From Cytobacillus purgationiresistens (GTDB taxonomy: Bacteria; Bacillota; Bacilli; Bacillales; Cytobacillaceae), in the NCBI RefSeq assembly GCF_030813235.1, contig NZ_JAUSUB010000015.1, forward strand, positions 1 through 64,000: a stretch of DNA of 64,000 bases. Direction: 5' to 3'. The position numbers and the translations under genes were made by a program. The notes under the pieces were generated by a model. That model did not search any database and was not told the DNA's origin. It saw nothing but the letters and a program-made list of their open reading frames with translations. Positions within the stretch are counted from its first letter, which is position 1, and each line of letters starts with the position of its first letter. Below, one piece after another: positions 16,774-25,741 of the stretch.

Positions 16774-17586
16774 ATGCCATTACTTTTAAAACAGAGACTG
16801 TCTCGGGTTGTCGAACAAACGGAAACAAATGCGCTTGTATCAAGATTATCAGCGATACAAGCGATGCCAGGCAATCCAATGGAAGTAGAAATGAAGCAGT
16901 ATGGACAAGCGATTGCTTTTTCGGCGAAACAAATACCCGGTCCGTCATTTAATAAAGTGAAAGGTTTGTCCGATGAAAATATTGAAAGTCTTGACGATAT
17001 TTTGAATTTCTATGGTGAAAGAGAGATTCCCTTTCAGTTTGAAATTACCCCAAATGCTGCTTCCGATTCGCTTTTTTCAGCGATGGCAAAGAGAGGCTTG
17101 TATCAATGTGGCTTTCATACATCCTTATATACAGAGACACTAGCAAAAGAATCAGCATCACTAGATAAGCGGATAGCAATCCGTGAATTGAATGGCGATG
17201 AATTTTCTATATTTGCGAATCTTTATATAAAGGGATTCGGCCTTCCAGATTTCACACAGAAAGGGATAGAGGAGAACAACGCTATCTTATATGGGAATGA
17301 GCGTTGGAAATTTTATTTAGCTTTATATAATGGACAGCCTGCAGGAGTTGGCGTCCTGTTTTTACATGAGCGGATAGCTTCGCTTGGAGCAGCAGCTGTC
17401 ATTCCAGAATACAGGAGAAAAGGCATTCATCAAGCATTGATCCAAAAGAGACTGAAGTTTGCAAGTGAACATCAAGCTGTGCTCGCTGTAAGCCAGGCTG
17501 GTTTTAACAGTATGAGTCATGAAAATATGGAAAGAGCAGGACTGGGCATAGCGTATACTAATGCGGTTTGGAAAAAGCTCCTCTAA
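16774..17586 (+). CDS. GNAT-family N-acetyltransferase
   Basis: 270 residues. The C-terminal half (~125-270) is a GNAT domain: IAIRELNGDEFSIFANLYIKGF start, YLALYNGQPAGVGVLFLHE, and the acetyl-CoA loop VIPEYRRKGIHQALIQ near 212-228. The N-terminal ~120 residues form a degenerate second GNAT-like half, common in this group. AGGAGAG precedes the ATG. It ends 16 bp before the response regulator, so co-transcription with the two-component genes is possible. Substrate unknown. Confidence 0.88.
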   Translation: MPLLLKQRLSRVVEQTETNALVSRLSAIQAMPGNPMEVEMKQYGQAIAFSAKQIPGPSFNKVKGLSDENIESLDDILNFYGEREIPFQFEITPNAASDSLFSAMAKRGLYQCGFHTSLYTETLAKESASLDKRIAIRELNGDEFSIFANLYIKGFGLPDFTQKGIEENNAILYGNERWKFYLALYNGQPAGVGVLFLHERIASLGAAAVIPEYRRKGIHQALIQKRLKFASEHQAVLAVSQAGFNSMSHENMERAGLGIAYTNAVWKKLL

Positions 17587-17602
17587 GGAAGGTGAGGAAG
17601 GA

Positions 17603-18244
17603 ATGATTGAACAAATTCGTGTCATCATTACGGATGATAATTCCTTTGTACGTGAAGGAATGAAGATTATATTAAATTCGTATGAGGAATTTAATGTGCT
17701 TGCTACTTTTCAGAATGGTAAAGAAGCGGTGGACTACTGTATGGAAAATGAAGTGGATGTTGCGTTATTAGATATTCGCATGCCGGTCATGGATGGTGTG
17801 GAGGCAACGAAAGTGTTAACGGAAAATTCAACAGCTAAGCCCTTGATCTTAACAACTTTTGACGACGATGACTACATTCTTGAAGCGATTCAAAATGGTG
17901 CAAAGGGGTACTTATTAAAGAATAATGATCCCGAACAAATCCGTGATGCTATTAAGATGGTACATAAAGGACAAAATGTCATGCAAAACATTGTACTTGA
18001 TAAAATTAAGCTTAACTTAATTAAAAAGACAGAAGCTCTAAAAATCAATAAAGCTTTGTTTACTGACCGTGAAATAGGTGTTATGGAGCTAGTGGCAAAA
18101 GGTTTTTCAAATCGAGAAATTTCAAAGGAGCTTTATATATCCGAAGGAACGGTTGCGAATTATATTAGTACGATCCTCTCTAAAGCAAATCTTAAGCATC
18201 GTACAAAAATAGCCATCTATTATTTAACAGGAAAAGCCGAGTAA
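17603..18244 (+). CDS. NarL/LuxR-type response regulator of an ABC-exporter system
   Basis: 213 residues from the ATG at 17603 (GAGGAAGG upstream; an in-frame ATG at 17561 lies inside the GNAT gene). The receiver domain has acidic D11/D12, phospho-acceptor D57 and the K-loop KGYLLK; the C-terminal LuxR helix-turn-helix (LFTDREIGVMELVAKGFSNREI, in part) is complete. It abuts the kinase start exactly (TAA-ATG). Gene order RR-HK-ATPase-permease-permease resembles the B. subtilis lnrJK-lnrLMN (yfiJKLMN) linearmycin system. Confidence 0.92.
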   Translation: MIEQIRVIITDDNSFVREGMKIILNSYEEFNVLATFQNGKEAVDYCMENEVDVALLDIRMPVMDGVEATKVLTENSTAKPLILTTFDDDDYILEAIQNGAKGYLLKNNDPEQIRDAIKMVHKGQNVMQNIVLDKIKLNLIKKTEALKINKALFTDREIGVMELVAKGFSNREISKELYISEGTVANYISTILSKANLKHRTKIAIYYLTGKAE

Positions 18245-19345
18245 ATGGAAAAATGGCTGCTTGCAAGTAAGTTTGCACTTGTTGGATATGTTGCGTTAAC
18301 ACTGCTGGATGGACAAAACCCTTCAGTAATCTTGCTCTTCTGTCTTCTCTATATATGCAGTAATCTTGCTATTAATATTTTTCATCAGTCGATTTTTAAG
18401 CAAATAATGAGTCTGGTTACAGTTGTGCTGGTTATTGTGGCAACTAGTTATGTAGATCCGGTATTTATCCTTTTGCTTCCTCTGAATATAGGTGAATGGA
18501 TTAATAGATGGACGGGTCATTATTTGCTGCCAATGGTCATGGTGTTTCTCCCGGTCCTTCTTATTGGAATAGAGTTGCAGGTTCTCTATGGAGTGATTGC
18601 GGCTATTAGCTTGATACAAGTTTTTATGGTTAGTCAATTCAGTAAAAAAGTGTCATACTTGGAAAAAAATGAAGATGAAATGAGGCATTCGATTAATCGC
18701 TTGACGAAAGCACTCAATGAGAACAAAGAATACAATCGGCAATTGGAATATACGATTAAGCTTGAGGAAAGAAATCGAGTATCTCAAGAGATTCATGATC
18801 AAATAGGCCACAATATGGCAGGTGCCCTTATTCAGATGGAAGCGGCCAAGAGGCTGATTGAAAGCGATCAGGCAAAAGCAGTGGAACTGCTGCAAAATGC
18901 GATACATATATCCAGTGATGGAATTGAAAGCATCCGTCTAACATTGAAAAATTTGAAGCCTAAAACAGAGCAAATGGGTGTTCATCGATTGAAATTAATT
19001 ATTGATGATTTTATCGTTAAGCATGGTTTGTCTACGACCTTCTTATATAAAGGGAATATTGATTTAATCACACCTATACAATGGAAAATCATTTTTGAAA
19101 ATGTAACGGAGTCCTTGACGAATGCTATCAAGTATAGTGATGCCACAAATATTCATGTTGATATTCATGTTTTAAATCAGATAATAAAAATCGTGATTAA
19201 AGATAATGGGCGAGGAAGCTTGGGCTATACAAAAGGTTTAGGAATTGCAGGCATGGAGGAAAGAGCAGCTAGTGTGAATGGCAAGGTGATTGTCGATGGC
19301 TCTGACGGTTTTGCTGTTACAACATTATTACCATTAGCAAATTAA
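18245..19345 (+). CDS. Sensor histidine kinase (HisKA_3 type)
   Basis: 366 residues. Four to six membrane segments lie in residues 5-140 with almost no extracellular domain, the intramembrane-sensing type. A coiled linker (SYLEKNEDEMRHSINRL) leads to the HisKA_3 box EERNRVSQEIHDQIGHNMAGAL with H~182, and an ATP-binding domain with DNGRGS and GLGIAGMEERA. Pairs with the response regulator upstream; the adjacent exporter suggests detection of a membrane-active compound, as for LnrJ. Confidence 0.92.
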   Translation: MEKWLLASKFALVGYVALTLLDGQNPSVILLFCLLYICSNLAINIFHQSIFKQIMSLVTVVLVIVATSYVDPVFILLLPLNIGEWINRWTGHYLLPMVMVFLPVLLIGIELQVLYGVIAAISLIQVFMVSQFSKKVSYLEKNEDEMRHSINRLTKALNENKEYNRQLEYTIKLEERNRVSQEIHDQIGHNMAGALIQMEAAKRLIESDQAKAVELLQNAIHISSDGIESIRLTLKNLKPKTEQMGVHRLKLIIDDFIVKHGLSTTFLYKGNIDLITPIQWKIIFENVTESLTNAIKYSDATNIHVDIHVLNQIIKIVIKDNGRGSLGYTKGLGIAGMEERAASVNGKVIVDGSDGFAVTTLLPLAN

Positions 19346-19372
19346 TATGAGGTTTCTCATGTAAAAGAAATG

Positions 19373-19398
19373 AACTTCTGCACTGCAGAAGTTTTTTT
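19373..19398 (+). terminator. Terminator between kinase and ABC genes
   Basis: AACTTCTGC / GCAGAAGTT, 3-nt loop, seven Ts. It makes the ABC genes a separate, probably inducible, unit. A small inverted repeat ATGAG-gttt-CTCAT lies just upstream at 19347-19360. Confidence 0.9.
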
Positions 19399-19448
19399 AA
19401 TTTTAATACAATGATATTGAGTTAAAAGTATGGTTGGGAGTTGAGTAG

Positions 19449-20384
19449 ATGAATGTGCTGGAAATAAAACAGCTTACAAAAAAGTTTAATCATTTTATCG
19501 CTGTAGATGGTGTTTCTTTTTCTATCGCTGAAGGAGAAATCTTTGGTCTGCTTGGGGCAAATGGAGCTGGAAAAAGCACGGCAATTTATATGATTGCAGG
19601 GTTACTTAAGATAACAAAAGGTGAGATCAAACTTTTGGGGAAGGACATTAAAAAAAACAGTAAGTTTGCCAAAATGAATATTGGTTTTGTCCCACAGGAT
19701 ATTGCAATATATGAGGATTTAACTGCTTTTGAAAATGTTAAATTCTTTGCAGGACTGTATGGCTTGCGAGGAGAGGAGTTGAATCAAAAAGTGACAGAGG
19801 CATTGGCGTTTGTTGGTTTAGGCGATAAAGAAAAAAGCTATCCGAAAAGGTTTTCTGGCGGAATGAAAAGGAGGTTGAATATTGCCTGCGCCATTGCTCA
19901 CAAGCCTAAGCTGATTATTATGGATGAACCGACAGTGGGGATTGACCCCCAATCGCGCAAGCATATATTGGAGTCAGTTAAAAAGCTGAATGAAACGGGC
20001 TGTACAATTATATATACAAGTCATTATATGGAGGAAGTAGAAGCGATTTGCACAAAAATTGCGATTATCGACCATGGGAAGGTCATCGCTGAAGGAACGA
20101 AGGAACAGTTGAAAACCCTTATTACAGATACGAAGGATATCTGGATTGAAGTAAAGAATTCTGACGATATCGATCTCGAAGAACTAAAAAATATTAAAGG
20201 GATAAGAGCTGTGCAGCTAGTCAACCATACGATTCAAATTCACTCTGATGCAGAGGTTAATAATCTAAATGATATCATTCTCCATTTTATGAAAATGAAT
20301 ATAGAAATCCGTTCATTAAAGGAAAATGCACCTAATCTAGAGAGCGTGTTTCTGACGTTGACAGGTAGAAATTTGAGAGATTAA
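19449..20384 (+). CDS. ABC transporter ATP-binding protein (ABC-2 exporter)
   Basis: 311 residues. Walker A GANGAGKST (~39-47), Q-loop VPQD, signature SGGMKRRLNIA, Walker B LIIMDEPTVGID and H-loop TSHYMEE are all intact; the C-terminal ~80 residues are the extension typical of DrrA/LnrL-type export ATPases. Followed 18 bp later by the first permease. Likely energises export or removal of a membrane-active compound. Confidence 0.93.
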   Translation: MNVLEIKQLTKKFNHFIAVDGVSFSIAEGEIFGLLGANGAGKSTAIYMIAGLLKITKGEIKLLGKDIKKNSKFAKMNIGFVPQDIAIYEDLTAFENVKFFAGLYGLRGEELNQKVTEALAFVGLGDKEKSYPKRFSGGMKRRLNIACAIAHKPKLIIMDEPTVGIDPQSRKHILESVKKLNETGCTIIYTSHYMEEVEAICTKIAIIDHGKVIAEGTKEQLKTLITDTKDIWIEVKNSDDIDLEELKNIKGIRAVQLVNHTIQIHSDAEVNNLNDIILHFMKMNIEIRSLKENAPNLESVFLTLTGRNLRD

Positions 20385-20402
20385 GGGAGGAGGGATAACG
20401 CG

Positions 20403-21506
20403 GTGAATATTTTAAATATTTATACAAAGGAAATGAAAAGTGATTTTCGCGATTCACAAACCTTCATCTTTTTTCTCGCCTTTCCGATTATTTTAATGAT
20501 TATTCTTGGTACAGCATTATCAAATGCTTTTACGTCTGGCATCACCTTAGATGAGATAACCGTTTTATATAAAAGTGATGGGAATGAAGAGCTCTTAACT
20601 CACTTTCAGGGGCTGTTATATGAAGCGGGAAAGCAGGGATTCACTTTTGAAGAGGCCGAAGTTGTTGATGCTGGAATCCAGGCAGTGGAAGAAAATCAAG
20701 CGCATGCTTTTATCGTGCTTAACGATGCAGGCATTGATATTTATGGAAGTGATTTGAATACAATTGAAACAAGTATTATACATGGTATGATGACTGCCTT
20801 TGCAGATCAATACAATCTTTATCAGCAGCAGATTGATCTTGATCAGGCATCCTCTGTTCCACATGATTATATACAGCATTCTTCTTTGAATGGTGCCAAA
20901 CAACCTGATTCAATGGATTATTATGCTGTAGCAATGGCAGTGATGATCAGCTTTTTCAGCTTGTATGCAAGCTATAATTTATTCCGTGGAGAAAAAACAT
21001 TAAGGACGGGAGATAGATTAATGGCTGCTCCTATCGCAAAAAGCGAAATACTCATTGGTAAGGTTGCAGCTACCTTTTCTATGAATGCCTTCTTTCTGCT
21101 GATCATGATTTTCTTTAGTAAATACGTCTTTAACGCTGAATGGGGAGATCATCTGCTAGTAGTTATCACTCTATTGTTTTCCTTGATATTATTTGCAATT
21201 TGCTTAGGCATTGCCATTAGCTTTATAGCAAAAACACCAGAAGCGACAGCAACCATTTCGGTTTTATTTGTTCAGGTTGCCTGTTTTTTAGGCGGGGTTT
21301 ATTTTCCAATTGATACTTCATCAGGAGGTCTTTTTAGTTTTTTTGCCTCGCTTTCACCCTTAACCTGGTCAAATGAGGCAATTCGTGAAGTAATCTATGG
21401 ACAGAATCCTGCAGCGGCTTATCCTGTGATTCTCCTTAATTTATGTATCGCCGGCTTTTGCTACTTTATTACAGTCTTCTACTTGCGCAGACAGGAGGGC
21501 TTATAA
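20403..21506 (+). CDS. ABC-2 type permease, first subunit
   Basis: 367 residues from a GTG start with GGGAGGAGGG upstream. One N-terminal transmembrane segment (FIFFLAFPIILMIILGTAL), a ~150-residue external domain and five C-terminal segments: the ABC2_membrane_3 topology shared by LnrM/YhgE-like exporters. The stop overlaps the start of the second permease by one base (TAATG). Confidence 0.92.
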   Translation: MNILNIYTKEMKSDFRDSQTFIFFLAFPIILMIILGTALSNAFTSGITLDEITVLYKSDGNEELLTHFQGLLYEAGKQGFTFEEAEVVDAGIQAVEENQAHAFIVLNDAGIDIYGSDLNTIETSIIHGMMTAFADQYNLYQQQIDLDQASSVPHDYIQHSSLNGAKQPDSMDYYAVAMAVMISFFSLYASYNLFRGEKTLRTGDRLMAAPIAKSEILIGKVAATFSMNAFFLLIMIFFSKYVFNAEWGDHLLVVITLLFSLILFAICLGIAISFIAKTPEATATISVLFVQVACFLGGVYFPIDTSSGGLFSFFASLSPLTWSNEAIREVIYGQNPAAAYPVILLNLCIAGFCYFITVFYLRRQEGL

Positions 21507-22651
21507 TGCGAAATATTATCTGGCTTATGCAAAATGCATTAAGAGTCATATTTAAAAACAAGAAAAATGTTCTAATCTATATTTTTGGCCCTGTTATAAG
21601 CGTCATGATAGCTGTTGCTGCATATGGGGATTGGACTGGAAGTGAACTGCGAATAGGTGTAGTCAATGAAGACGGAGGATATATTGCGAATGATACAGTC
21701 AGCTTTTTTTCAACTATAAAAAATGTAAAAGTCGAGAAGTTGGATCAAACAGAAATGAAAGACAAAATTATTTCAGGGTCAGTGGATACAGTTGTTGTAT
21801 TTGAAAATGGATTTACTGAAAGCATTGAAGCGGGTAATCCTAAGAACATTCAATTAATCTCTATTAAGGGAGCTGAAGTTACAGCTTTTATTGAATCATA
21901 TTTATATCAATATTTAGGAAATATCCTCATGATATCCGAACAGATAGAAGGCAAAGATATAGGTTTTAGAAAAATATACGATCAATACAAGCAGTCATCA
22001 TTTGGAGTTCATGCCCATTCTGTCGAGGACACCTCAAAGCACAGTATGATGACAGTGAGAACGATGGGTTTCCTAATTATTATCATGTTCTTATCAGCGG
22101 GCACACTCTCGAGTATGATTTTAAAAGAAAAGGAAAATAGAACGTATTTTAGATTAATCGCAACACCCATAACTTCAAAGCAATATGTTACTTCGAATAC
22201 GCTGGTCAATACACTTTTTATGATATTCCAAGTAATATTGACAATTGTATTAATGACACAATTATTTAAAATTGAATTAAGATTTCCTATTTATGAAATG
22301 ATTATTGTCATGTCTCTGTTTGCGGTGGTGACAGTGGGGGGATCTCTCTGCATTGTGGCGTTTTCCAAAACCTCTTCGGCTGCAAGTGCAATCCAAAATG
22401 TGATTATCACTCCGACTTGCATGCTCTCTGGCTGTTTTTTTCCAATAGAGATTATGCCGGAATCTGTACAAAGGCTTGCTAATTTTTTTCCGCAAAAATG
22501 GGTGCTTGAAACTGTTTCAAGTTTGCAGCAGGGGGCAGCTTTTACAAGCCTTTATATGAATTATCTTATATTGGCTGCATTTGCTCTTACCTTTTTCCTC
22601 ATTGCCGTATATAAATTTAGCAGAAGGACGGATATAACCATATTTAAGTAA
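21506..22651 (+). CDS. ABC-2 type permease, second subunit
   Basis: 381 residues from the ATG at 21506, which sits in a TAATG overlap with AGGAGGG just upstream; the in-frame ATG at 21443 lies well inside the first permease. Topology matches the upstream permease (one segment, external domain, five segments), so the two form a heterodimer over the ATPase, as in LnrM/LnrN. Confidence 0.92.
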   Translation: MRNIIWLMQNALRVIFKNKKNVLIYIFGPVISVMIAVAAYGDWTGSELRIGVVNEDGGYIANDTVSFFSTIKNVKVEKLDQTEMKDKIISGSVDTVVVFENGFTESIEAGNPKNIQLISIKGAEVTAFIESYLYQYLGNILMISEQIEGKDIGFRKIYDQYKQSSFGVHAHSVEDTSKHSMMTVRTMGFLIIIMFLSAGTLSSMILKEKENRTYFRLIATPITSKQYVTSNTLVNTLFMIFQVILTIVLMTQLFKIELRFPIYEMIIVMSLFAVVTVGGSLCIVAFSKTSSAASAIQNVIITPTCMLSGCFFPIEIMPESVQRLANFFPQKWVLETVSSLQQGAAFTSLYMNYLILAAFALTFFLIAVYKFSRRTDITIFK

Positions 22652-22720
22652 ATAGTAAAAGTAGGTTTGGTTTTTTTGGAGGAATGTGTCGAAAAGCTTA
22701 TCAATATTTTTAGTAAACGA

Positions 22721-22746
22721 GTTTTATCCCTTTTTGCATGGGGTAA
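22721..22746 (+). promoter_or_regulatory. Candidate SigB promoter of katE
   Basis: GTTTTA (22721-22726), 14-bp spacer, GGGTAA (22741-22746) closely fits the Bacillus SigB pattern GTTTAA-N12-15-GGGWAW. katE of B. subtilis is a classical SigB general-stress gene, which supports the assignment. Confidence 0.7.
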
Positions 22747-22798
22747 TTTCCTAATATATTAATAGATTAGGATTTTACCAATGAAAGGGGATATAAAC

Positions 22799-24895
22799 TT
22801 GGATAAGAAGCAAACAAAGACAATCAATGAGAATAGTAAACAGGAGCAGTTAGAAGAATACCGTGTAGATAATAGCGGGAAGAAGATGACAACGAATCAA
22901 GGCCTCCGTGTTTCAGAGGATGAGCATTCCCTGAAGGCTGGGGAGAGAGGCCCAACTTTGATGGAGGACTTTCATTTTCGTGAAAAAATGACGCATTTTG
23001 ATCATGAACGCATTCCTGAGCGAATTGTCCATGCCAGAGGGTATGGTGCACATGGCTATTTTGAAGTGTATGAGTCAATGAAGGATTATACAAAAGCAAA
23101 GTTTCTTCAAGATCCTGAAGTGAAGACGCCTGTGTTTGTGCGTTTCTCTACTGTTGCCGGTTCAAGAGGTTCTGGTGATACAGTCCGTGATGCAAGGGGA
23201 TTTGCAACAAAGTTTTATACTGAAGAAGGGAATTATGACCTCGTTGGAAACAATATTCCAGTGTTTTTCATCCAAGATGCGATTAAGTTTCCAGACTTGG
23301 TTCATGCATTCAAGCCAGAGCCTCATAATGAAATGCCTCAAGCATCTACTGCTCATGATACACATTGGGATTTTGTTGCAAACAACCAGGAAACAGCCCA
23401 TATGGTGATGTGGACCATGTCTGACCGGGCCATTCCCCGCAGCTATCGCATGATGGAAGGCTTCGGTGTCCACACCTTTAGATTTGTTAATGAACAAGGA
23501 AAATCGCGATTTGTTAAGTTTCATTGGAAACCGGTTCTGGGGGTGCATTCATTAGTATTGGATGAGGCGCTTACCGTCGCTGGAAAAGACCCTGATTTCC
23601 ATCGCAGAGATTTGTGGGAGTCAATTGAAATGGGCAACTATCCAGAATATGAACTTGGCGTGCAGATGATTGATGAAGAGGATGAATTCAAATTTGACTT
23701 TGATATTCTTGATCCAACTAAGCTGTGGCCTGAGGAAGAAGTACCAGTTAAAAAGATTGGTAAGATGACTTTAAATCGTAATCAGGATAACGTTTTTGCA
23801 GAGACTGAACAGGTCGCATTCCATCCCGGGAGTGTTGTCCCAGGGATTGATTTTTCAAATGATCCGTTACTGCAGGGAAGACTTTTCTCATACACAGACA
23901 CACAGCTCATCCGTTTAGGCGGCCCAAACTTCCATGAGCTTCCAATCAATCGACCAGTCTGTCCATTCCATAATAACCAATATGACGGCCAGCATCGCAT
24001 GACAATTAATAAAGGCCCGGTCGCTTATCATAAAAATTCTTTGCAAAATAATGATCCGAGCCCTGCAACAGAAGAAGAGGGGGGATATGTTCATTATGAA
24101 GAAAAGATTGAAGGACGTAAAATTCGTGCGCGAAGCGATAGCTTTAAAGATCATTTCAGCCAGGCAAAGATGTTCTGGAATAGCATGACTGAACCGGAGA
24201 AAAAGCATATCATTAGTGCTTTTCACTTTGAACTCGGAAAGGTAGAGAGCAAGGAAGTACAGCAGCAGGTTGTAGATATGTTCAGCCATGTTGATGCTGA
24301 GTTGGCCTCGGAAATTGCAAAAGGGATTGGTGCGAGTCAGCCAGCAGGTGAAAATGAATCAACGGTTACAAAATCGTCACCGGCCTTGAGTCAAGAAAAT
24401 ACAATTAAGACGCCTAAATCAAGAAAAGTTGCCATACTAGCGGAGAGTGGCTATACTCATGCTGAAATAGAAACCATAGTTGAGCAACTTAAGAAGGATG
24501 GGATCATCCCTGAAATAATCAGCTCGGCTTTAGGCAAGATAGCTAGCGAGGAAGGTAAAGAGCTGGAAGTAGATAAAACATTCTTAACAGCGGATTCAGT
24601 TCTATATGATGCGGTATATGTACCCGGCGGCAAACATGTAGATAAACTTGCTGCAAATTTTGATGCGATTGCTTTCCTTGCCCATGCGTATAAACACTTC
24701 AAACCTATTGGAGTCGTAAATGAGGGTATTCAATTTGCAAAAGAGGCGAGAATAGACGATATCCCTGATACAGAAGGAAAAGTCTATACTGACGAAGGCA
24801 TCGTAGCCGTCCAAAATTCAGATGACTTAACAGGCTTTAGCAAGGAATTAATCAATGCCATCACCGATCACCGTCACTGGGGACGAGCGGTATAA
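22799..24895 (+). CDS. katE: Large-subunit catalase (HPII type) with C-terminal DJ-1/PfpI-like domain
   Basis: 698 residues from a TTG start at 22799, chosen because AAAGGGG lies 8 bp upstream and because residues LDKKQTKTINENSK line up with the known N-terminus of B. subtilis KatE; an in-frame ATG at 22781 overlaps that ribosome site. The catalase core has the distal-haem VHARGYGAHGYF, the FSTVAGSRGS segment and the proximal tyrosine in RLFSYTDTQLIRLG. From about residue 540 a class I amidotransferase-like domain starts (RKVAILAESGYTHAEI), typical of the HPII clade. Cytoplasmic peroxide detoxification, probably in stationary phase and general stress. Confidence 0.95.
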   Translation: MDKKQTKTINENSKQEQLEEYRVDNSGKKMTTNQGLRVSEDEHSLKAGERGPTLMEDFHFREKMTHFDHERIPERIVHARGYGAHGYFEVYESMKDYTKAKFLQDPEVKTPVFVRFSTVAGSRGSGDTVRDARGFATKFYTEEGNYDLVGNNIPVFFIQDAIKFPDLVHAFKPEPHNEMPQASTAHDTHWDFVANNQETAHMVMWTMSDRAIPRSYRMMEGFGVHTFRFVNEQGKSRFVKFHWKPVLGVHSLVLDEALTVAGKDPDFHRRDLWESIEMGNYPEYELGVQMIDEEDEFKFDFDILDPTKLWPEEEVPVKKIGKMTLNRNQDNVFAETEQVAFHPGSVVPGIDFSNDPLLQGRLFSYTDTQLIRLGGPNFHELPINRPVCPFHNNQYDGQHRMTINKGPVAYHKNSLQNNDPSPATEEEGGYVHYEEKIEGRKIRARSDSFKDHFSQAKMFWNSMTEPEKKHIISAFHFELGKVESKEVQQQVVDMFSHVDAELASEIAKGIGASQPAGENESTVTKSSPALSQENTIKTPKSRKVAILAESGYTHAEIETIVEQLKKDGIIPEIISSALGKIASEEGKELEVDKTFLTADSVLYDAVYVPGGKHVDKLAANFDAIAFLAHAYKHFKPIGVVNEGIQFAKEARIDDIPDTEGKVYTDEGIVAVQNSDDLTGFSKELINAITDHRHWGRAV

Positions 24896-25034
24896 ACACG
24901 GAAGTTAATGAATAAATCATGTGTTCTCACTGAACATTATGAATAGTGGATAACATACGGCGAAACACACAAATGAATAAAAAAAATTCATTAATCAATA
25001 AATCAGCAAATCACCAAAATAAAAAAAAGAACAA

Positions 25035-25071
25035 AAAAAGCGATTCACATCCCCCATGTGAATCGCTTTTT
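25035..25071 (+). terminator. Strong terminator in the katE downstream region
   Basis: A 16-bp perfect stem (AAAAAGCGATTCACAT with ATGTGAATCGCTTTTT) with a C-rich loop. It is followed at about 25104-25122 by GGGGGTGACAGGCACCGAC, a phrase common in Bacillaceae intergenic regions. The rest of 24896-25190 is AT-rich and holds no gene. Confidence 0.9.
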
Positions 25072-25193
25072 CACGCCCTTCAAATGTCGAAATTTGTAGA
25101 AATGTGGGGGTGACAGGCACCGACAAAGCACCCAACAACACTCTAAAAAGCGCAGTGGATAAAAACGATTTGGAATAATAACAAAATATATAT

Positions 25194-25219
25194 CATTCTA
25201 AAAAGTTAGAATGTATAAT
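25194..25219 (+). promoter_or_regulatory. Operator over the -10 of the HTH/MFS operon
   Basis: CATTCTAA (25194-25201) and TTAGAATG (25206-25213) are a perfect 8-bp inverted repeat with a 4-bp spacer, immediately followed by a consensus -10 TATAAT (25214-25219). Binding by the downstream winged-helix protein would block RNA polymerase. Confidence 0.65.
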
Positions 25220-25263
25220 AAAATTAAATCGAATAGGAAATATAGAAAGGGGTTCGAAATAGA

Positions 25264-25737
25264 GTGGAAAAGAAAATGATGAATATAACATTGGAGCAGC
25301 AAAAAGTCATTTCAAGTCCGTTAAGATCAAAAATCATTTATTTGTTGGCAGAAGATCCAAAGACGGCGAAGCAGGTTGCAGATGAAATGGGTAAGACAGC
25401 AGGAAGCATTCATTACCACATTCAACAGCTATTGAGCCATGGCATTATTGAACTTGTAGAGACGAAGGAGAATCGGGGGATTATTGAAAAGTATTATCTC
25501 TCAAAAGCAACACATTTTAGTATGGGTAAACAAAATACTGAAATGACCAATCAAGAAAATGAAGAACAAATATCAATTAATATCAGCTTGAACAATGCCG
25601 AGAAAGAAGAATTTAATCATGAAATCGAAGAATTATTCATTAAATATATCAAAAGGACTATAAAGGATCAGCCCAATCGTTCATCTTATCAAGTAGCAGC
25701 AATCTTTAATAAAATAAGCGATGGCCAGGAGGAGTAG
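25264..25737 (+). CDS. ArsR-like winged-helix transcriptional regulator
   Basis: 157 residues from a GTG start with AAAGGGG upstream. The N-terminal ~85 residues are an HTH_20-type winged helix (ISSPLRSKIIYLLAEDPKTAKQVADEMGKTAGSIHYHI as overlapping helices, then the ENRGIIEKYY wing). The C-terminal ~65 residues are charged, without a metal-binding cysteine set. It is 4 bp from the MFS gene, and a perfect palindrome covers the shared promoter, so it probably represses the transporter until a ligand appears. Confidence 0.88.
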   Translation: MEKKMMNITLEQQKVISSPLRSKIIYLLAEDPKTAKQVADEMGKTAGSIHYHIQQLLSHGIIELVETKENRGIIEKYYLSKATHFSMGKQNTEMTNQENEEQISINISLNNAEKEEFNHEIEELFIKYIKRTIKDQPNRSSYQVAAIFNKISDGQEE

Positions 25738-25741
25738 TAAC

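Noticed and set aside
22687..22693. Spo0A box (TGTCGAA) upstream of katE
   Set aside because: A single 7-mer occurs by chance in such AT-rich DNA, and another copy lies at 25085 with no relevant promoter.
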